Both the position numbers and the translations under genes were made by a program. DNA of 5,544 bases from Aequoribacter sp003520285 (lineage in GTDB: Bacteria; Pseudomonadota; Gammaproteobacteria; Pseudomonadales; Halieaceae): positions 1-5,544 of the forward strand of contig CAXAAR010000116.1 of assembly GCA_963966765.1 (NCBI GenBank), written 5' to 3'. The notes below the pieces were generated by a model, which saw only the letters and a program-made list of their open reading frames with translations, did not search any database and was not told where the DNA came from. Shown here piece after piece: positions 1 through 5,544 of this stretch (within the stretch, counting starts at the first letter, position 1; the number at the start of each line of letters is the position of its first letter).

Positions 1-2883
1 TATATCGAGATTATCGATCCGCGAGCACCCATCAGTGATATCAATGAATATATATTGCGCATGATCACAGACGACAGTGGCGCGATGTGGATAGCGACGG
101 AACACAATATTTATTGGCTGACACCGCACGACCATATCTATCGCGACAGTGAGATGCAAAACGTATTTGCGATGCACCAGTCACGCAGTCTCTTCTTACT
201 TGGCAACGATATTCTGGTTCAATCAAGAGCGGGCGACTATCTTTACTTTGATCGGGGCCACCATCAGTTTAAACCCATTAAAGCGCTGTCGCCCCTGAGC
301 CCCACCCTGACCAATGCCGCAACGGTGGCCATGAACGATAATCAGTTCATTACGGTCGCTACCAATGGTGCGATCCATCTGCATTCATTAGTGTCAGAGA
401 ACTTAAAACCCACCGAGTTATATACCATTTCAGTTGATACCTGCCAGTTCAGTCAACCCGAAAGTTGCCTAAAGATCATCCATAAGCTCATGCACGACAC
501 CGGCATTTCTGACCTGAGCTTTAAGTTGGTGTCTGGTATGAACCGAGCTTTTTACGCGTTTTCTGGTCTAGATGAACGCTTTACGGCGCGCTATTTTGAT
601 AACAGCGGGGAGCTTTTCAACGCCGACCAGTCGGCTTCCTGGATTGCGACTCATCAGTTTGATACCGCCCTTAAAGTGACAGGGATCGCCATAACCCAAA
701 GGCATACACTCCTGACCTCGCTATCTGGACTATTGATACTAAACGACAGTGGATCCCTGCAGATCCTTCAAGAAAATAACAGTCGACTCAAGTCAAACTA
801 CGTCATTAGTACCTTTAAGAGCAATGAAAATGAAATCTGGCTGGGAACATACGCTGGGGTTTCTGTTCTGAAACTGCAGCTTTATGAACGACTCAGCGTC
901 CGCACTTGCGAATTTTCATCAAGTGATACTGTTGGTTTTTTACCGCTGCCTGATTCCCTCTTGATCGCAACCTTAGCGGGTTTATATAGCGTGGATGCCG
1001 AGCACAACGCCTGCCAAGCCAACTTAATCAGCGGCTTGCCAGAGGAGCCTCTTGGCGGCCTAATCGATTTGGGCGATCACGCCTTGGCGATCGGATTTGA
1101 AGCGAATACCTTCATCGACAAATCGAATCTTGCTGTCATTCACGAGAACATTGGCTTGCCACTCAACATTACCGGCTTAACCAGACACGTCAGTACCGAC
1201 AGGGTCGTCCTGAGCTCGATGACCAGAGGACTGACAGAATTCAAAGACGGGAGCTGGACTGATTTTCGCGATATTCCTGATTCCGCTCCAGCCTGGAGCC
1301 CAACGATGATTGAGGATCACATTTTTTTCATCAAAGACTTCCAACTCAATTATTTTGATGGAACCGTGGCTCGGCCCATTGAGCAACCCCCCGCAATTGC
1401 GCAAGCTCACTTCCAAGTGTTAGCCCCGACTGATAGTCCCCATGAGTTCTTAGCAGGCACGCTCGATTCTCAGGTGTTAAAGCTGCACTGGGATCCACAA
1501 AATCGCAGCCTTCAGATCAAACAAAGTATCCCCCTAGCCGCTCAACCGTTCTCTATCATTGCCGATCAGGAGGGTCACTTTTGGGTGGGCCTCAACAACG
1601 GAATCAACTATATCAGTAACGACTTCCGTCAAACCCAGTGGTTACCTGTCAGCGATGAATTTGGCACTCCGGCCAATTTCAACTTCGCTGCAGCAACCCA
1701 ACTTCCTGATGGGCGCTTGGGGTTTGGCTCCACCAAGGGCCTCATCATCATAGATCCCCGCTCCGCTTTGCTCGAAGAACAACTGGCACTTAACCTAACG
1801 CGCTTGCGCGTCAATGGCTACGCTGGCAAACAACCGCTGCCTTGGTCGCAACTCACAGACGTTTATCTGCCTCATGATACCCATCAGTTCACTGCTGAAT
1901 TTGCTCTGATGGACTATGTGAGCAGAGAGCGACAACTATACCAGTACCGGCTGGTTGGCCTCGAAGACGAGTGGACATCGCCAAGCAATATACCCGTAGC
2001 GACCTACACAGACCTACCCGCTGGCGCCTATACCCTCCAAGTAAGAGGCGCCTCCGTGTCTGACCATGATCGCGAAGTACCTATCGAACTTCAGATACAT
2101 ATCGCCACTGCGCCCTGGCTTAGTTGGTACGCCCTGATCGCCTATGCTTACGCCTTGATCTTCGCCGCGGTTCGTTTAAAGCGCTTCTACGATACAAATA
2201 GGTTGCGTGCCGAGGCGGGCGAACTGTCGCGTGAAATGATTTATGCGGCCGAACAAGGGAGCCAAGCTTTGGCCCTGAGGCTCGATTGGACGCAAAAAGT
2301 ATTGGCTCAGCGAGATCACTACATCCAAGCACTGTTCGAACATTCGAGGCAACTTTTCGGACTCGATTCAGCGGAGATAGATACGAGGCAAATCATTCTG
2401 CCAGAGTGGCTGGCGCTGTCGGAGCGCATACACGAACTTTTTATAGACCAACGCAACAAATCCACCGTATCACTGTCTGACTTGGTTCATTTTTGCTTTG
2501 AAAGAGTAGATCGATACTCTCGGGCGTCGAATACACATCTGACACTGACGTGTTCGATCGAAAACATGACTGTTCCCAATGCCAAGCTAGCACCCATAGC
2601 TTACATTCTGGTGAGCACCTTGGAACATTACTCGCTCAGTCTGAGCGAACAGAAAGTCTTACGAGCCGCTGCTAATGTTGCCGAATCTGCCGCAGCCGGT
2701 GAGCACCTTGCGATCGACGTAACACTCTCCCACCCTGGACTTGAACCTGAAATACTCAGCCTAAACCCTCTGATTTACGCGGGACGCTCAATCATTCAGA
2801 CTCGATTCAGCCTCCTTAACGCCGGCTACCTCCTGAGAATCAGCTTTCCAGACGTGCCATTAACAACAATGCTCGACGACTAG
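1..2883 (+). CDS. Reg_prop/Y_Y_Y membrane sensor protein with degenerate kinase-like C-terminus (5' partial)
   Basis: The frame is open from base 1, so the true start lies left of the window; the TTG at 55 is internal. 960 residues are visible (numbered from base 1). Propeller-type repeats of the form D-x-G-x-hW-hG/A-T-x-x-G are seen at about 21-40, 260-290 (NYV...IWLGT), 519-538 (WVGLNNG) and 565-586. A Y_Y_Y domain follows at about 590-700, with YQYRLVGLEDEW at 647-658 and the LPAGAYTLQVRG strand at 672-683. One hydrophobic helix at about 705-724 is followed by a basic stretch (RLKRFY), so the propeller should be periplasmic and the tail cytoplasmic. In this family the tail is normally a histidine kinase, a GGDEF domain or a DNA-binding domain. 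Here residues about 745-960 resemble the DHp plus HATPase layout but lack recognisable H, N and G1 boxes, so catalysis is doubtful. The ligand is unknown. The gene converges on the hydratase-like gene and overlaps it by 4 bases. Confidence 0.85.
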   Translation, partial: YIEIIDPRAPISDINEYILRMITDDSGAMWIATEHNIYWLTPHDHIYRDSEMQNVFAMHQSRSLFLLGNDILVQSRAGDYLYFDRGHHQFKPIKALSPLSPTLTNAATVAMNDNQFITVATNGAIHLHSLVSENLKPTELYTISVDTCQFSQPESCLKIIHKLMHDTGISDLSFKLVSGMNRAFYAFSGLDERFTARYFDNSGELFNADQSASWIATHQFDTALKVTGIAITQRHTLLTSLSGLLILNDSGSLQILQENNSRLKSNYVISTFKSNENEIWLGTYAGVSVLKLQLYERLSVRTCEFSSSDTVGFLPLPDSLLIATLAGLYSVDAEHNACQANLISGLPEEPLGGLIDLGDHALAIGFEANTFIDKSNLAVIHENIGLPLNITGLTRHVSTDRVVLSSMTRGLTEFKDGSWTDFRDIPDSAPAWSPTMIEDHIFFIKDFQLNYFDGTVARPIEQPPAIAQAHFQVLAPTDSPHEFLAGTLDSQVLKLHWDPQNRSLQIKQSIPLAAQPFSIIADQEGHFWVGLNNGINYISNDFRQTQWLPVSDEFGTPANFNFAAATQLPDGRLGFGSTKGLIIIDPRSALLEEQLALNLTRLRVNGYAGKQPLPWSQLTDVYLPHDTHQFTAEFALMDYVSRERQLYQYRLVGLEDEWTSPSNIPVATYTDLPAGAYTLQVRGASVSDHDREVPIELQIHIATAPWLSWYALIAYAYALIFAAVRLKRFYDTNRLRAEAGELSREMIYAAEQGSQALALRLDWTQKVLAQRDHYIQALFEHSRQLFGLDSAEIDTRQIILPEWLALSERIHELFIDQRNKSTVSLSDLVHFCFERVDRYSRASNTHLTLTCSIENMTVPNAKLAPIAYILVSTLEHYSLSLSEQKVLRAAANVAESAAAGEHLAIDVTLSHPGLEPEILSLNPLIYAGRSIIQTRFSLLNAGYLLRISFPDVPLTTMLDD

Positions 2884-3638
2884 TGGCCTTTAAACTGTGG
2901 AGGTCTCTTTTCTAGTTGTGCGAGCAAACCCTCTTGCAGGTCTTTAGATTGCCAACACTGATCAACAATGCCTTGCGCCGACGCCTGGTCTAAGCAGCCC
3001 TGTGCCACTTGATCGATGATCGATTTCATACCTTGCACAGCAAGAGGCGCATGATTCGAGAGACTTAAAGCGAGCGCTTGGACTTCTGACTGGAACGCTT
3101 CAGCGGTGACAAGCCGATCAACCAATCCTAGATCGATCAACTTTTGATCAGTGAAGGTTTCAGCGGCCAGTAACAGTCGCTTACTGGTGGTGGGACCGAG
3201 TTTTCTGACAAAGGTGTTAATACCCGATACTGGATAGCAGAGCCCCATCGTGGCAGGCGGAACACGCACTCTCATTCCGGAAATACCGATCCGAAAATCA
3301 CAGCTCAGAGCGAGCTCAGTCCCGCCACCGTAAACGCTGCCATTCAGTGCAGCAATCGTAGGAATGGCCATTGCAGAGAGGTAGTCGGTGACCTGCTGAA
3401 AATCGTCACCGGTGATCTTGCCCGAACGCAAATCTGCCAGCGAGGCACCGCTACAAAACGTTTTATCGCCTGCCCCAGTCACAACCAGAACGCGCACTGT
3501 CTCGAGAGCCGCAACCGCCTCGAGTGCTCCCCTGAGCGCAGTCAATGCATCCAACCCAAGACTGTTGTGCGCCGCTGGATTATTCAGTGTGATTGTTGCG
3601 ATTGCATCAGCAATCTCGATGGTAACGGGGTCTGACAT
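2880..3638 (-). CDS. Enoyl-CoA hydratase/isomerase family protein (crotonase fold), 252 aa
   Basis: This is a crotonase-superfamily protein, expected to bind a CoA thioester in the cytoplasm and use an oxyanion hole for hydration, isomerisation or related chemistry. Visible marks are NNPAAHNSL at 19-27, the first oxyanion-hole strand FCSGASLADL at 61-70, and the second, GSVYGGGTELALSCDFRIG, at 100-118. The length is normal for the family. E108 in GGGTELA matches the first catalytic Glu of enoyl-CoA hydratase (Glu144 in the rat enzyme). The second (Glu164) falls on P128 in VPPATMGL by hand alignment, so a standard hydratase reaction is uncertain; an isomerase or another crotonase activity is possible. 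I chose the ATG at 3638 because GAGGAG precedes it at 7 bases. The frame can be extended to a TTG at 3701, but that adds 21 residues with no family similarity and no ribosome binding site. The gene is divergent from the tandem TetR gene. Confidence 0.9.
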   Translation of the reverse strand: MSDPVTIEIADAIATITLNNPAAHNSLGLDALTALRGALEAVAALETVRVLVVTGAGDKTFCSGASLADLRSGKITGDDFQQVTDYLSAMAIPTIAALNGSVYGGGTELALSCDFRIGISGMRVRVPPATMGLCYPVSGINTFVRKLGPTTSKRLLLAAETFTDQKLIDLGLVDRLVTAEAFQSEVQALALSLSNHAPLAVQGMKSIIDQVAQGCLDQASAQGIVDQCWQSKDLQEGLLAQLEKRPPQFKGH

Positions 3639-3644
3639 AGAGGC

Positions 3645-3650
3645 ACTCCT
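3645..3650 (-). promoter_or_regulatory. Ribosome binding site that fixes the hydratase-like gene start
   Basis: Read on the minus strand, GAGGAG is followed by 7 bases (TGCCTCT) and then ATG at 3638. This is a strong Shine-Dalgarno at good spacing. It favours the 252-residue protein over the 273-residue extension from a TTG at 3701. Confidence 0.75.
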
Positions 3651-3652
3651 CA

Positions 3653-3680
3653 GGTATAACAAGTCATCGCTGACATTCAA
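3653..3680 (-). promoter_or_regulatory. Candidate promoter for the hydratase-like gene
   Basis: On the minus strand, TTGAAT (3680-3675; four of six match TTGACA) is separated by 16 bases from TATACC (3658-3653; four of six match TATAAT). The spacer contains the small interrupted palindrome GTCA-N4-TGAC (3663-3674). The predicted transcript start would lie very close to the ribosome binding site and give a very short leader, which weakens the call. Found by eye only. Confidence 0.25.
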
Positions 3681-3698
3681 CGTCGCACTAGACAGCGA
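3667..3698. promoter_or_regulatory. Imperfect inverted repeat, candidate regulator-binding region
   Basis: TCGCTGAC at 3667-3674 and GACAGCGA at 3691-3698 are inverted copies matching at 7 of 8 positions, 16 bases apart. Overlapping it are GTCA-N4-TGAC (3663-3674) and GTCGC-N8-GCGAC (3682-3699). All lie in the 101-base divergent region and touch both candidate promoters, where a TetR-type repressor would be expected to bind. Short arms like these occur by chance, so assignment as the operator of the tandem TetR protein is inference. Confidence 0.3.
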
Positions 3699-3717
3699 CA
3701 ATAAAAATACTTAAAGT
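3689..3717 (+). promoter_or_regulatory. Candidate promoter for the tandem TetR / tesB-type unit
   Basis: TAGACA (3689-3694; four of six match TTGACA) is followed after 17 bases by TAAAGT (3712-3717; four of six match TATAAT), in an A/T-rich patch. Transcription would start near 3724, about 16 bases before the ATG at 3740. The -35 element overlaps the right arm of the inverted repeat, which would suit autorepression. Both hexamers are weak and were picked by eye. Confidence 0.3.
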
Positions 3718-3739
3718 TCAAGGCATCGACTCAATAGTA

Positions 3740-5044
3740 ATGCGAGCAATGCCCTTGCCGACAAAGACATCGTCCGACATAGGAACGCTACCACATCGGT
3801 CTCCGTTTGATAAAACGGCGCAACATGCGGCGAAGCGCGACGCCATATTGTCTGAAGCTTCCCGACTGTTCAATAGTAAAGGCGCGCGAGCGACCACCCT
3901 GGCCGATGTGGCTGCCACCTTGGGCCTCACGAAAACAAGCTTGTACTATTATGTCAAAACCAAGGAAGACCTCATCTTTCAATGCTACGCGGCCACGCTC
4001 GAGCGGGTCATGCGCAAAATCCACGACATCAAGGCGCAGCATCAAAGCCCGACAGATCAAATAAAGGCCTATATTGCATCGCATTTCGAGGCCATTCGGC
4101 AGGCGAAACAGGGGGAAGGCAATCATGTCGCCGCACTTCTTGAAATCGCCTCGTTAAAGGCCGAGAAACGAACTTCGATAGAACAGTCCTATATCACCAT
4201 GTTCAAAGCCTTGCGTGACATCATTCAAGCAGGGATTGATCAGGGTGAGTTTCGTCCCGTGCGCACTACCACCGCGACGCGCGCCATCATCGGAGCTTTG
4301 GATTGGAGCTTTTATTGGCTTGAACCCGTTCCCAATGACGAGATACCCGAGCTCGCCGAAGCCGCAGCGTCTATCCTTCTTCACGGAGTCGCCAATACCC
4401 ATAGCCGTTCCGCTCCAGACTATCGCTATGCAGAGCTCACGCCTGTGTCACGGGCTGGCTTCGACCGAGATGCCCAAAACAAACTCAAGCAAGAAGCGTT
4501 TTTGAAAGCTGGCACTCGATTCTTTAATCGTAAAGGTTTCAGTGGGACCTCCCTCGACGAGATTGCTGAGTTTCTCAATGTTTCGAAAGGTGCTTTCTAC
4601 TACCATATCAAGTCGAAAGACGAGCTCTTGTATCAATGCTACCAACACTCGTTGGATTTGGTAGAAGACCTATCAAAACGGTTGTCAGAGAAACCTCTCA
4701 ATGGGCTCGATAAGGTTGTGCATGCCTGCTACCAGCAATTTTGGTTGCAGAACTCGGAAGAAGGTCCACTCATGCGCTACAACACGATTACGGCGTTGAC
4801 GGAGGAGCACCGGAAGCCGATCCTAAGGCGCACCCGAGCAGCCAATCGAAAAATGCGCGATTGCTTAGAACTCGGCATTAAGGACCATAGCATTCGCAAT
4901 ATTAATACCTTGGTCGCTGAGAATCTCATCGCTGGCGCTGTTAACGCCGCTATGGAGCTCCGTGCATGGCGACCTATTGACGACATTAACCAAACAGCCA
5001 TCGAATACTTTGACCCCTTGATTGATGGCCTAGCAAACACCTAA
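3740..5044 (+). CDS. Tandem TetR/AcrR-family transcriptional regulator with two HTH domains, 434 aa
   Basis: Two complete TetR N-terminal DNA-binding domains lie in one chain. The first spans about residues 32-83, ending YYYVKTKEDLIFQCY; the second spans about 250-301, ending YYHIKSKDELLYQCY. The two 52-residue segments align without gaps at 21 identities (about 40%) and sit 218 residues apart. Each is followed by a helical region that should be a ligand/dimer domain (about 84-220 and 302-430), joined by a polar linker near 222-247. Ordinary TetR proteins are about 190-220 residues with one such domain and work as homodimers, so this chain may act as a built-in pseudo-dimer. The recognition helices differ (TKTSLYYY versus SKGAFYYH), so each half could read a different half-site. 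The start is uncertain: ATG at 3740 or 3749, neither with a good ribosome binding site. The gene is divergent from a crotonase-family gene and 8 bases upstream of a tesB-type gene, which suggests an acyl-CoA-type ligand (inference). Confidence 0.9.
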   Translation: MRAMPLPTKTSSDIGTLPHRSPFDKTAQHAAKRDAILSEASRLFNSKGARATTLADVAATLGLTKTSLYYYVKTKEDLIFQCYAATLERVMRKIHDIKAQHQSPTDQIKAYIASHFEAIRQAKQGEGNHVAALLEIASLKAEKRTSIEQSYITMFKALRDIIQAGIDQGEFRPVRTTTATRAIIGALDWSFYWLEPVPNDEIPELAEAAASILLHGVANTHSRSAPDYRYAELTPVSRAGFDRDAQNKLKQEAFLKAGTRFFNRKGFSGTSLDEIAEFLNVSKGAFYYHIKSKDELLYQCYQHSLDLVEDLSKRLSEKPLNGLDKVVHACYQQFWLQNSEEGPLMRYNTITALTEEHRKPILRRTRAANRKMRDCLELGIKDHSIRNINTLVAENLIAGAVNAAMELRAWRPIDDINQTAIEYFDPLIDGLANT

Positions 5045-5047
5045 GGA
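5043..5047 (+). promoter_or_regulatory. Ribosome binding site of the thioesterase gene, overlapping the regulator's stop codon
   Basis: AAGGA lies 5 bases before the ATG at 5053. Its first two bases are also the last two of the TAA stop of the tandem TetR gene (5042-5044). This tight packing supports co-transcription and possibly translational coupling. Confidence 0.65.
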
Positions 5048-5052
5048 ACACC

Positions 5053-5544
5053 ATGAATATTGACAAACTTCTCGACTATTTGCAGGTAGAGCAGATAGAT
5101 CGATACGTCTTCGTTGGCAAAAGCCCCAAAAGCCCTTCACGAATTTTTGGCGGCCAAGTGCTCGCACAATGCCTGAATGCAGCCTCCAGAACCGTCAGTG
5201 AAGACAGGCTCGCGCATTCACTTCACGCCTATTTCTTGCGCCCTGGCGATCCCACGAAACAGATTCTATTTGAGGTTGATCCAATCCGCGATGGAGGTAG
5301 TTTCACCACCCGGCGCATTATCGCCAAACAAGATGGTATCCCGATCTTTAATATGTCGGCTTCATTTCACCAAGAAGAAGTCGGATTCACACATCATATG
5401 CCAATGCCCGAAGCACCGGTACCTGAGACGATCGAAACCGACGAAGAGTATTGGGAGCGCAATGCGGACAGACTACTTGAGTTTATGCGACCGCCAAGCT
5501 ACTTCCCAGTCGAGCGTCGCAATGTACATCGTAGAGATTATTTA
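5053..5544 (+). CDS. tesB: Acyl-CoA thioesterase II, TesB type (3' partial)
   Basis: The first 164 residues are visible before the right edge; full-length TesB is about 285-290. Acyl-CoA thioesterase II hydrolyses fatty acyl-CoA to free acid and CoA and has a double hotdog fold. Family marks in this N-terminal hotdog are RIFGGQVLAQCLNAASRTV at 30-48, HSLHAYFLRPGD at 55-66, DGGSFTTRR at 80-88, and IFNMSASF followed by acidic residues after about 95. The residues known to form the active site in E. coli TesB (an Asp, a Thr and a Gln in the C-terminal half) are beyond the window, so activity cannot be judged. ATG at 5053 is chosen for its AAGGA five bases upstream and because the protein begins as the family does. 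It follows the tandem TetR gene by 8 bases and is probably in its operon. The symbol denotes the family, not proven orthology to E. coli tesB. Confidence 0.9.
   Translation, partial: MNIDKLLDYLQVEQIDRYVFVGKSPKSPSRIFGGQVLAQCLNAASRTVSEDRLAHSLHAYFLRPGDPTKQILFEVDPIRDGGSFTTRRIIAKQDGIPIFNMSASFHQEEVGFTHHMPMPEAPVPETIETDEEYWERNADRLLEFMRPPSYFPVERRNVHRRDYL

Noticed and set aside
1177..2480. Several 60-80 codon frames on both strands within the sensor gene
   Set aside because: All overlap the intact 960-codon frame, have no ribosome binding sites that I can see, and show no family motifs.
3008..3026. Repeated GATCGAT-like bases (gatcgatgatcgat)
   Set aside because: It is explained by the codons for the Ile-Ile-Asp stretch of the hydratase-like protein; no array or further copies nearby.
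3639..3701. N-terminal extension of the hydratase-like protein to a TTG start at 3701
   Set aside because: The added 21 residues show no crotonase-family similarity, the TTG has no ribosome binding site, and the ATG at 3638 has GAGGAG at ideal spacing.
3412..3714. 100-codon plus-strand open frame across the start of the hydratase-like gene
   Set aside because: It is antisense to the conserved N-terminal crotonase region, and its low-complexity Ala/Ser/Thr translation is typical of a shadow frame.
3788..4126. 112-codon open frame on the minus strand inside the tandem TetR gene
   Set aside because: It lies fully antisense to a well-supported domain (first HTH), and its translation has no recognisable motif; a shadow frame.
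1..5544. RNA genes, CRISPR arrays, insertion sequences, attachment sites
   Set aside because: No tRNA- or rRNA-like stretches, no spaced direct repeats and no transposase or terminal repeats were found by eye; nearly all bases are in coding frames.

Overview
The window holds four protein genes and almost no spare DNA. G+C is close to half by eye. Shine-Dalgarno sequences are readable before two of the genes (aggag, aagga). The protein families are a Reg_prop/Y_Y_Y sensor, an enoyl-CoA hydratase-like protein, a tandem TetR regulator and a TesB thioesterase. This suits a chromosomal segment of a free-living proteobacterium, most likely a gammaproteobacterium with a large acyl-CoA repertoire (the marine Halieaceae/OM60 type is my guess, from family composition only). 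There are no RNA genes, mobile elements, CRISPR arrays or long repeats.

Layout. (1) Positions 1-2883, + strand: the 3' part of a large sensor gene entering from the left edge. It encodes beta-propeller repeats, a Y_Y_Y domain, one membrane helix and a cytoplasmic tail that looks like a decayed histidine kinase. (2) Positions 2880-3638, - strand: an enoyl-CoA hydratase/isomerase-family protein, convergent with the sensor gene. The two share a CTAG that provides both stop codons. (3) Positions 3639-3739: a compact divergent intergenic region with candidate promoters for both sides and an imperfect inverted repeat. (4) Positions 3740-5044, + strand: a regulator with two complete TetR-type DNA-binding domains in one chain. 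(5) Positions 5053-5544, + strand: the start of an acyl-CoA thioesterase II (TesB) gene, 8 bases after the regulator and cut by the right edge.

How they may work together. The tandem TetR gene lies divergent to one acyl-CoA enzyme gene and directly upstream of another. This is the classic layout of a local regulator that senses an acyl-CoA or related lipid and controls both sides through the shared intergenic region. That is inference from layout; neither the ligand nor the operator can be read from sequence. The sensor gene ends against this cluster in the opposite direction and is probably a separate unit.

The most unusual items are the single-chain double TetR and the kinase-like tail of the sensor, which seems to lack its ATP-binding residues. 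The hydratase-like protein also lacks the second catalytic glutamate. None of these is proof of a new system, but the first two deserve a check.
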